Positions 1 to 5,333 of a stretch of 9,768 nt of DNA are shown in pieces. The number at the start of each line of letters is the position of its first letter. The first letter of the stretch is position 1. The stretch is from Gammaproteobacteria bacterium. GTDB lineage: Bacteria; Pseudomonadota; Gammaproteobacteria; GRL18. Made by a program: the position numbers and the translations under genes. The notes under the pieces were generated by a model. That model made no database searches. It was given only the letters and a program-made list of their open reading frames with translations, and was not told the origin of the DNA. Location of the stretch: the NCBI GenBank assembly GCA_013139395.1, contig WTAX01000076.1, positions 1 to 9,768 on the forward strand, in the 5' to 3' direction.

Positions 1-127
1 TAAATAACGCTTGTTAAGCCCATGGTCACTTATTTTTCTAACTTTGAGAACTCGCTGCGCTCAAACAATCAAAGTCAGAAAAATAAGCAACCACAGGCTT
101 TTTGTAAATAATACGCTGAATAGTTAC
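1..127 (+). repeat. Palindromic miniature element (MITE), copy 1, left end cut by the window edge
   Basis: This is the same sequence as the complete elements at 2707-2869 and (inverted) 5130-5278, but its first ~22 bases lie outside the window. It folds into a long hairpin. The arm around 16-47 (ending CTAACTTTGA) pairs with the arm around 68-100 (starting TCAAAGTCAG), with a short variable loop containing CTCGCTGCGCTC. The right tip, ATACGCTGAATAGTTAC, ends at 127 and is the inverse of the GTAACTATTCAG tip of the complete copies. It contains no ORF. The hairpin ends in AGGCTTTTTG, which resembles an intrinsic terminator in this orientation. The start codon of the downstream esterase-family gene lies only 29 bases beyond the tip. 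A weak -10-like AATAAT (107-112) inside the right arm might serve that gene, but the matching -35 is poor. Confidence 0.85.
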
Positions 128-156
128 AACTCCTGAATCATTGAAAGGCCGGAAAA

Positions 157-1542
157 ATGCCACTATACAGACGTGTATTTTTACCTTCACTGCTCGTTAT
201 GATGGCGGCTGCATTTCTGGTCGATGTGCAAAGAAATCTCTATTCATCAGATATACCTTTTATACCAGTCACTGCAGCACAAATGGCCCTGGTGAAGCAT
301 GCTGTTATTCCCCTGAACAATCCTGATGATAACCAGTCTATTGTAAAATTAATTCATAATAAACCGCTGGTACTTATCGGTGATTCGACTCATGGTACTC
401 ATGAGTTTTATCAGCAGCGTATCAATATCAGCAAGCAACTTATTTTGAAAAAAAATTTCAAATCTATATTACTTGAAGGTGACTGGCCAAATGTCTACAC
501 TCTGAACCAATATGTACAATCGTTAATTCCCATCACTGCTGAACAGGCTCTGCAGGCCGGTAAGTCACAAGGTGCCTGGTTGTGGAATAATCAGGAAACA
601 CTCAAGTTTCTTCAATGGCTTAGAAAACATAATCAACAACTACCCGAAGGTGAGCAAAAAGTCAGCTTATATGGTCTGGATATTTATAGTTTTACACAAT
701 CAAAGCAATTGGTTATTGATTATTTATACGACTATTCACCTCAGGCGGTACAACAGGCTAGTCATCGCTATCAATGCTTTGCACGATTTAATAATGATCT
801 GCATCGCTATGCAAAGGCGCTTAAAAATAATGAAGCACTAAGTTGTGAAGCCATGGTAGTAGAACAATATATGGACTTTACTGCCTGCCGTATTTCCTGT
901 CCCGATGACAATGCTGTTATTGATAGAGAGGCATTTTTTTGTGCACAGCAAAATGCCCTGGTGGTTAAAAATTCAGAAAAAAATATTCGAATTCAATATA
1001 TGACTGGTGATGACACAATGTCATGGAATGAAAGAGATCAGCATATGATGGAAAGCTTTATGGCGACAGCAGAGCATCTCAATTACCCGAAAACAATAAT
1101 ATGGGCACATAATTCGCATCTTGGTGATGCACGTGCGACAGAAATGCTACACAAAAATCAATTAAATATCGGGCAGCTTTTGCGCGATAATTTTGGCCGG
1201 GCAGTTTTTTCTATCGGCATGCTGACTTATTCCGGAAAGGTAATGGCTGCCGATGACTGGCATAGTCCTGCCAGATTAAAAGTCTTGTTAAATGCCCACA
1301 ATAATAGTAATGAAGCTCTGTTTCATTATTTAAATATACCCTATTTTTTGCTGAATCTTCAGCAGTCATCAGAGCTATCGCAATTGCTTAATCGAAAGCG
1401 ATTACAACGTCATGTGGGTGTTATCTACCGGCCACAGGATGAAATGGCTTCCCATTATACCTATACTCATCTGGCTCAACAATTTGATGCCATTATTTTC
1501 ATTGATGTTACGAGTGCAGTGACACCCATAACAAATAAATAA
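157..1542 (+). CDS. Erythromycin esterase family protein, exported or membrane-anchored
   Basis: 461 residues. A hydrophobic N-terminal segment (about 8-22) after MPLYRR is a signal peptide or anchor, so the enzyme probably faces the periplasm. The family landmarks occur in order: LIGDSTHGTHEF (73-84), LLEGDWPN (105-112), YGLDIYSF (172-179), SWNERDQHM (289-297), WAHNSHLGD (316-324), then IGQLLRDNFG and a Y-G-x-V-x-A-x-x-W stretch. His79 aligns with the catalytic base described for EreA/EreB, and the first family Glu is Asp here (Asp76), a change I also recall in other chromosomal members. The family contains macrolide-lactone hydrolases and many proteins of unknown substrate. Nothing here shows that this one acts on macrolides, and export argues for some other ester or lactone. 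The start is supported by AAAGG at 144-148, 8 bases upstream. A miniature element lies directly upstream. The gene appears monocistronic. Confidence 0.88.
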   Translation: MPLYRRVFLPSLLVMMAAAFLVDVQRNLYSSDIPFIPVTAAQMALVKHAVIPLNNPDDNQSIVKLIHNKPLVLIGDSTHGTHEFYQQRINISKQLILKKNFKSILLEGDWPNVYTLNQYVQSLIPITAEQALQAGKSQGAWLWNNQETLKFLQWLRKHNQQLPEGEQKVSLYGLDIYSFTQSKQLVIDYLYDYSPQAVQQASHRYQCFARFNNDLHRYAKALKNNEALSCEAMVVEQYMDFTACRISCPDDNAVIDREAFFCAQQNALVVKNSEKNIRIQYMTGDDTMSWNERDQHMMESFMATAEHLNYPKTIIWAHNSHLGDARATEMLHKNQLNIGQLLRDNFGRAVFSIGMLTYSGKVMAADDWHSPARLKVLLNAHNNSNEALFHYLNIPYFLLNLQQSSELSQLLNRKRLQRHVGVIYRPQDEMASHYTYTHLAQQFDAIIFIDVTSAVTPITNK

Positions 1543-1612
1543 TATCAAGAAGTGTTAACCTGGTCACAATATCTAACTCCAGTGATTTGGGATACCTTGA
1601 GTATTTTTTTCA

Positions 1613-1626
1613 ATAGCACATGCTAT
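1613..1626. promoter_or_regulatory. 14-bp palindrome (ATAGCA-CA-TGCTAT), operator-like
   Basis: This is a perfect inverted repeat with 6-bp arms and a 2-bp centre, in the 215-base gap between the esterase-family gene and the small lipoprotein ORF. It is preceded by a run of seven T. The centre is too short for a good RNA hairpin and no T-run follows it, so a protein-binding site is more likely than a terminator. I do not recognise the regulator. Nothing else is clear in 1543-1757 apart from the ribosome-binding site of the next ORF. Confidence 0.3.
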
Positions 1627-1757
1627 GGTGATAATTAGTGGTCGACAGAGTGTCGGGTTATGATATTGCTTAAATCATCACATTCCATTCCAGCTCTTAG
1701 ATACAAAAAATATTTCACCTCAAGATGCATCAATAGTATTTTATAAGGATTATAAAT

Positions 1758-1862
1758 ATGAAAATGACTGCAAAGCTATTTACAATATCAATACTCTTCA
1801 GTTTTTTATTGGCCTGCACTACGACCGTTAGTGCAGAGCTGACGACATATGAATCAGATTAA
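1758..1862 (+). CDS. Possible small lipoprotein (34 aa)
   Basis: This short ORF starts at ATG 1758, 8 bases after AAGGA (1745-1749), and ends at TAA 1860-1862. The product has a lysine-containing N-terminus, a hydrophobic core (about 7-18) and a lipobox, LLAC, with Cys20. About 14 polar residues (TTTVSAELTTYESD) follow the Cys. That is the layout of a minimal lipoprotein such as an entericidin-like peptide, but there is no sequence match that I recognise. VSA-E at 24-27 could alternatively be a signal peptidase I site. The mature part is very short and a second in-frame TGA follows at 1869-1871, so it could be the leftover N-terminus of a decayed secreted protein. Evidence for reality is the ribosome-binding site plus the signal sequence only. 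Confidence 0.4.
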   Translation: MKMTAKLFTISILFSFLLACTTTVSAELTTYESD

Positions 1863-1910
1863 GACAGTTGAGCACAGCATGGGAAGTACAATTTTTATGT
1901 TATTATTAAA

Positions 1911-1939
1911 TTGACTTATATTAAACAGTGTTTTATTAT
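1911..1939 (+). promoter_or_regulatory. Sigma70-type promoter for the ynbA-like gene
   Basis: TTGACT (1911-1916, 5/6 to the -35 consensus) is followed after 17 bases by TATTAT (1934-1939, 5/6 to the -10 consensus). This is the best promoter match I found in the window. It would start transcription near 1946, giving a leader of about 145 bases before ATG 2092. The long leader holds the second copy of a 14-bp repeat and a small CTTAT/ATAAG hairpin, but no riboswitch that I can recognise. Confidence 0.5.
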
Positions 1940-2032
1940 AAGCATAGTGTTAATTAATATTTATTGTTACAGAGGCGCCTTATACAAATAAGTCGTCTTT
2001 TTTAATCAAATCTAATTGAACAGTGTTTTATT
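1924..2032 (+). repeat. Pair of 14-bp direct repeats (AACAGTGTTTTATT)
   Basis: AACAGTGTTTTATT occurs at 1924-1937 and again, identically, at 2019-2032, with start points 95 bases apart. The first copy overlaps the -10 of the promoter above. The second follows TTGA in a similar context and may form a weaker second promoter, TTGAAC (2016-2021) with TATTTT (2040-2045), 18 bases apart. Two readings fit: a duplicated regulator or promoter site, or a footprint of a small insertion or duplication. The spacing is about nine helical turns, compatible with co-operative binding, but that is conjecture. Confidence 0.45.
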
Positions 2033-2091
2033 TAAGGTTTATTTTATTCTGTACATGTATTTTAAAATAATATTATTCAGTGAGAAACAAT

Positions 2092-2694
2092 ATGACTCTC
2101 TATGACATTAAACCACATTTTCAATCTCTATTACGGCCAATGGTTAAACGTATGGCAGCAATAAGTATTACTGCCAATCAGGTTACTCTAACAGCGGCTG
2201 CAGGTTCCATTGCTGTTGGGACTTTACTCTTTATATTTCCGCAACAATATACTCTTTTCTTAATTTTACCTGTGTGGATGTTTATCCGCATGGCTCTTAA
2301 TGCGGTTGACGGTATGCTTGCTCGTGAGTTTAAGCAAAAAAGTCATCTTGGCGCCTATCTCAATGAAATTTGTGATGTGGTTTCTGATACGGCACTGTTT
2401 ATCCCTTTTGCTTTTATTGCTCCTTTTTCAGAATTAACGGTTGCATTGGTTGTCTTGCTTGCCATGCTGAGTGAATTTACCGGCGTGATAGGGCCGACAA
2501 TCGGTGCTTCTCGGCGCTATGACGGACCATCAGGAAAAAGTGATCGTGCTCTGATATTTGCTGCTTTGGGATTATGGGTTGGTATTGGTGGTGTTCTGCC
2601 GTCGTGGATGTTCTGGTTAATGCCTGTATTAGCATTGCTTCTGTGCGTCACCATAGTTAACCGTATAAAGCAGGCATTGGCAGAAGTGAAATAG
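2092..2694 (+). CDS. ynbA: YnbA-like CDP-alcohol phosphatidyltransferase family membrane protein
   Basis: 200 residues with several membrane segments (about 30-50, 55-70, 100-130, 155-195). The N-terminus MTLYDIKPHFQSLLRP and the stretch MALNAVDGMLAREF match my memory of E. coli YnbA in both sequence and length. The CDP-alcohol phosphotransferase signature is present in variant form: N70-x2-D73-G74-x2-A77-R78-x8-G87-x3-N91-x3-D95. The first and third Asp of the usual D-x2-DG-x2-AR-x8-G-x3-D-x3-D motif are Asn. Family enzymes transfer a phosphatidyl or similar group from a CDP-alcohol to an acceptor in the inner membrane. The substrate here is unknown, and the Asn changes may alter metal binding. 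I chose ATG 2092 over an in-frame GTG at 2080 because it restores the YnbA N-terminus and has GTGAGA just upstream. In E. coli, ynbA precedes ynbB (CDP-diglyceride-synthase-like). No ynbB is present here. Confidence 0.85.
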   Translation: MTLYDIKPHFQSLLRPMVKRMAAISITANQVTLTAAAGSIAVGTLLFIFPQQYTLFLILPVWMFIRMALNAVDGMLAREFKQKSHLGAYLNEICDVVSDTALFIPFAFIAPFSELTVALVVLLAMLSEFTGVIGPTIGASRRYDGPSGKSDRALIFAALGLWVGIGGVLPSWMFWLMPVLALLLCVTIVNRIKQALAEVK

Positions 2695-2706
2695 TCTACA
2701 AAAAAT

Positions 2707-2869
2707 GTAACTATTCAGTGTGTATTCCTAAATAACGCTTGTTAAACCCATGGTCACTTATTTTTCTAACTTTGACTTTCTGTTACGAAATGTCGCTGCG
2801 CTCAAACAATCAAAGTCAGAAAAATAAGCAACCACAGGCTTTTTGTAAATAATACGCTGATATAGTTAC
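2707..2869 (+). repeat. Palindromic miniature element (MITE), copy 2, complete
   Basis: 163 bp bounded by imperfect inverted tips, GTAACTATTCAGTGTGTATT on the left and the inverse of GTAACTATATCAGCGTATT on the right. Arms around 2743-2776 (GGTCACTTATTTTTCTAAC...) and 2805-2840 (...GTCAGAAAAATAAGCAACC) pair into a long hairpin. The loop differs from copies 1 and 3: about 13 extra bases, including CTGTTACGAAATG, replace the GAAC found there. There is no ORF. The 8 bases on each side (CAAAAAAT and CTTAATTT) do not match, so no target duplication remains. It starts 12 bases after the ynbA stop and ends 27 bases before the haemerythrin start. The hairpin ends in AGGCTTTTTG, so it could terminate ynbA transcription. 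Confidence 0.9.
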
Positions 2870-2896
2870 CTTAATTTTTCAAATAGTGAGGTTCTT

Positions 2897-3334
2897 TTGT
2901 TGACATCTACAATTAACGCTTTTATGGCTAATCATCATAAAGAATGCGATGAACAATTTGCTCAGGCTGAAGACGCAGTTGCAAATGGTCACTGGGAACA
3001 AGGTAGCGCTTTATGGCATGAGTTTGCTTCAGAATTAGAAAAACATTTTTCTCGTGAAGAAACAATACTATTTCCAGAGTTTGAAACTGTAACGGGTATG
3101 ACTGGCGGTCCCACACAGATGATGCGTATGGAACATGAACAAATGCGTGCCTTAGTTGTTGAAATTAATAAAGCGGTAGAAAGTAAAGAAAAAGACCAGT
3201 TTCTTGCTTTGAGCGAAACACTTATGGTGACTATGCAGCAGCATAATATGAAAGAAGAGCAAATTCTTTATCCAATGACCGATCAATCATTGCCCAATGC
3301 GGTTGAAATTATCGAACGCATGAGAGATCTTTAA
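2897..3334 (+). CDS. Haemerythrin HHE domain protein
   Basis: 145 residues, essentially one four-helix haemerythrin-like domain, cytosolic, with no signal peptide. Probable di-iron ligands by position and motif: His14 (NHHKECD), His50 and Glu54/Glu55 (EKHFSREE), His80 (MEHEQM), and His116 with Glu120/Glu121 (QHNMKEEQILYP). The stretch TGMTGGPTQMMRMEHEQMR is typical of single-domain bacterial haemerythrins near denitrification or NO-response genes. Such proteins bind O2 or NO, or act in iron or redox sensing. The physiological ligand here is not shown. The start is an unusual TTG at 2897, preceded by AGTGAGG (2884-2890) at 6 bases. TTG 2900 is also possible, and ATG 2924 would remove nine residues. 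It heads a probable three-gene run with the DUF2249 and 12-TM genes. A miniature element ends 27 bases upstream. Confidence 0.9.
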   Translation: MLTSTINAFMANHHKECDEQFAQAEDAVANGHWEQGSALWHEFASELEKHFSREETILFPEFETVTGMTGGPTQMMRMEHEQMRALVVEINKAVESKEKDQFLALSETLMVTMQQHNMKEEQILYPMTDQSLPNAVEIIERMRDL

Positions 3335-3338
3335 TAAA

Positions 3339-3355
3339 ACGCGCTGAGTAGTTAC
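3339..3355 (+). repeat. Solo terminal inverted repeat resembling the miniature element's right end
   Basis: ACGCGCTGAGTAGTTAC matches the right tip of copy 1 (ATACGCTGAATAGTTAC) at 14 of 17 positions, and the next three bases (AAC) also agree. It sits between the haemerythrin stop (3332-3334) and the DUF2249 start (3366). No hairpin arms accompany it, so it is either a decayed remnant or a short motif used independently of the element. Confidence 0.5.
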
Positions 3356-3365
3356 AACAAGGTTT

Positions 3366-3644
3366 ATGGGAAACAAAGAGTACAAAGAACTTTTTATTGA
3401 TGTCAGTGACTATGAGCAGCCTATACCTTTTGAAAAGGTCATGCTGCTGCTGTCTAAAATGAAAAGTGGCGAATATATACGCATGCATCATAGAAAAAAA
3501 CCATTACCGCTCATACAGTTTTTACAGGAAAGTGGTTTTGATTGTATGATTCATCAACGCTCAGATATTCCATGGGAAATTATTATCTGGCATAAAAAGG
3601 ATACTGATATTGAGCGTTATTGTTTGACTCAATTTTCAGCATAG
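3366..3644 (+). CDS. DUF2249 domain protein
   Basis: 92 residues, nearly all one DUF2249 domain (a small alpha/beta fold related to SirA/TusA). Landmarks are LFIDVSDYEQPIPFEKVMLLL (9-29), MKSGEYIRMHHRKKPLPL (32-49), FLQESGFDC (52-60) and the closing strand WEIIIWHK (70-77). The family usually reads D-V-x-x-L-E-P-P-E-P-(L/F) at the start, and this one keeps the P-I-P-F part. Its biochemical role is not established. It recurs beside haemerythrins and NO-related membrane proteins, as it does here, which suggests an accessory or sensing role in the same module. It starts 31 bases after the haemerythrin stop, with AAGG only 3 bases before ATG, so translation may be weak or helped by the upstream gene. 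Confidence 0.8.
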   Translation: MGNKEYKELFIDVSDYEQPIPFEKVMLLLSKMKSGEYIRMHHRKKPLPLIQFLQESGFDCMIHQRSDIPWEIIIWHKKDTDIERYCLTQFSA

Positions 3645-3732
3645 TTTGTATCTGCTCGACATAGCTTCACAGTGATCATTAAAAATAGAATTAGTCAGTA
3701 CCGTTATCTTATTGTTTTTGAACTAAAGGCTT

Positions 3733-5088
3733 ATGAATACTAAAGGTCTATCTCTTAATACCATTCCACCGATATTAATTCCTCTAAGATTTTTTCTAAC
3801 AGCACCTTTTTTTGGAATTTTTGCTGCACTTCTGATTTTATTTTATGGTCCTGAAATATGGACGTCTCGCTGGCTTCCAGGTCCACTGGCGCTAACCCAT
3901 TTATTGACAATTGGTTTTATGCTGATGGTTATGATTGGGGCTTTGTATCAGTTTATTCCTGTAATGGTTGGTCAACTTATTCCTGGTGGTGACAAACTAG
4001 TTCCTATTATTCATCCTTTATTAATTGTCGGTACTTTATCGCTTGTGTCTGGATTTTTATTAGCAATCAATGCGTTTTACTGGGTCGCATTAATTGCTTT
4101 GGGAATGAGTACAGCAGTTTTCGGCATGTCTTTATTGCCATTACTGATTGCAAAAATTAAAGATCATCTTATTGTTTTTATATTAAGGATATTATTAGTT
4201 GTCCTGATCATTACCATTGGTTTTGGACTGTATATGCTTCTTGCTTATGCCTATCCCAATGCTGATATTGTGTTTCGTGAGTACACAGACATTCATGCTT
4301 CATGGGGACTTATTGGTTGGGTCGTTTTATTGATTATGGCGGTTAGTTCACAGGTTATTCCTATGTTTTTTGTAACCCCTGAGTTTTCAGTTCGCTATCT
4401 TAAAATTGCCTCTTTGTTGATTGTAATGACCTTGGTTGGTCTATTTATCATGGATAAGAATTTACTGCAAAGTGATTTGTTTACTCTTTTATTGCAAGTC
4501 TCACTTTCTTTAGAGTTAGGTTTTGTGGCATTTTATATTCTCTTGCTTATTAATCAGCGTAGACGCAAATTGCCTGATGTGACAATTAACTTTTTTCGTG
4601 TTTCACTCACTTCGTTATTAATAGCAGTTTTATGTTGGTGGCTATTTAAAAATGATTTTGCTGTACCATTAAAAGCATTTCAAATTCAATTTGAATTTAC
4701 GATGGGCTTATTACTTATTTATGGGTTGGCCCTATCTGCTATTATTGGTTTGTTACAAAAAATTGTACCGTTTCTTATCTATCTTAATTTACAGAATTTG
4801 TCATTTAAACACCCGCAATCAATGATGGCAGAACCTAAATTAGTCCTGAATATGAAACAAATTATCAGCACTAAACAATCCAAAATTCAATTTTATCTGC
4901 ATTTGATATCTTTCATACTGTTAATAGTGTCAGTTTATCTTTCACAAATTGTTTTTTTAGCAGGTTTTTTTATGTTATGTAATTTTATCTGGCTAAGCTA
5001 TTGTTTATTTAGAGGATTTAATTTCTATAAAAATAATAAAAAGGAAATATTAACGTTCCCTGAAATGAAAATGGACTTTAGTATTTGA
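3733..5088 (+). CDS. 12-TM NnrS/heme-copper-oxidase-like membrane protein
   Basis: 451 residues, overwhelmingly hydrophobic, with about twelve membrane segments. Three blocks stand out: ALTHLLTIGFMLMVMIGALYQFIPV (53-77, His56), IIHPLL (92-97, His94) and DIHASWGLIGWVVLLIMAVSSQVIPMFFVTPEF (186-218, His188). A later block, GLLQKIVPFLIYLNLQ (339-354), is also characteristic. The paired pattern H-x3-(T/S)-x-G-x-(M/L) and H-x-S-W-G-L-x-G-W recalls NnrS and the catalytic-subunit fold of heme-copper oxidases, where membrane His residues bind heme or copper. The family is uncharacterised to my knowledge. Association with haemerythrin and DUF2249 points to NO or O2. I recall relatives having His where this protein has Asn352 (YLNLQ), which needs an alignment. 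AAAGG lies 3 bases before ATG. The gap after DUF2249 is 88 bases, with no clear promoter or terminator, so co-transcription is likely but unproven. Confidence 0.7.
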   Translation: MNTKGLSLNTIPPILIPLRFFLTAPFFGIFAALLILFYGPEIWTSRWLPGPLALTHLLTIGFMLMVMIGALYQFIPVMVGQLIPGGDKLVPIIHPLLIVGTLSLVSGFLLAINAFYWVALIALGMSTAVFGMSLLPLLIAKIKDHLIVFILRILLVVLIITIGFGLYMLLAYAYPNADIVFREYTDIHASWGLIGWVVLLIMAVSSQVIPMFFVTPEFSVRYLKIASLLIVMTLVGLFIMDKNLLQSDLFTLLLQVSLSLELGFVAFYILLLINQRRRKLPDVTINFFRVSLTSLLIAVLCWWLFKNDFAVPLKAFQIQFEFTMGLLLIYGLALSAIIGLLQKIVPFLIYLNLQNLSFKHPQSMMAEPKLVLNMKQIISTKQSKIQFYLHLISFILLIVSVYLSQIVFLAGFFMLCNFIWLSYCLFRGFNFYKNNKKEILTFPEMKMDFSI

Positions 5089-5129
5089 AATATAATATAT
5101 AACTGCTAATCTAGATACATAGTATTTTT

Positions 5130-5278
5130 GTAACTGTTCAGCGTATTATTTACAAAAAGCCTGTGGTTGCTTATTTTTCTGACTTTGATTGTTTGAGCGT
5201 AGCGAGTTCTCAAAGTGAGAAAAATAAGTGACCATTGGCTTAACAAGCATTATTTAGGAATACACACTGAATAGTTAC
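5130..5278 (-). repeat. Palindromic miniature element (MITE), copy 3, inverted, with 8-bp target duplication
   Basis: 149 bp. Read on the minus strand it starts GTAACTATTCAGTGTGTATTCC and follows copies 1 and 2 almost base for base, with GAACTCGCTACGCTC as loop. It is flanked by a perfect direct repeat, GTATTTTT, at 5122-5129 and 5279-5286. This is an 8-bp target-site duplication and defines the element's ends. GTAA-starting tips with 8-bp duplications are the hallmark of the IS66 family, so mobilisation by an IS66-type transposase is inferred. No transposase gene is in this window. The element separates the 12-TM gene (stop at 5088) from the phosphate transporter (start at 5334). In the plus direction its T-run is on the wrong side for a terminator. 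Confidence 0.92.
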
Positions 5279-5293
5279 GTATTTTTTAATATG

Positions 5294-5321
5294 TTGTTTT
5301 TTTAGAGTTCTTTTTTATAAA
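5294..5321 (+). promoter_or_regulatory. Weak candidate promoter for the Na/Pi cotransporter gene
   Basis: TTGTTT (5294-5299) and TATAAA (5316-5321) are 16 bases apart, just inside the inverted element's right flank. Transcription would start about 5328, only a few bases before ATG 5334. The mRNA would be nearly leaderless, consistent with the absence of a clear ribosome-binding site. The stretch is very AT-rich, so this could be chance. Confidence 0.25.
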
Positions 5322-5333
5322 GATATAAATCTT

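Noticed and set aside
572..841. 89-codon plus-strand ORF inside the esterase-family gene
   Set aside because: It lies in another frame of a gene with clear family motifs, and its translation has no recognisable domain.
2080..2091. GTG at 2080 as the ynbA start
   Set aside because: There is no ribosome-binding site upstream of it. ATG 2092 has GTGAGA at a suitable distance and gives the MTLY N-terminus I recall for YnbA.
1..5278. The repeated palindromes as a CRISPR array or REP/BIME cluster
   Set aside because: Copies are kilobases apart, about 150 bp long, with transposon-like inverted tips, and one has an 8-bp target duplication. There is no regular spacer pattern and no GTAG-type REP signature.
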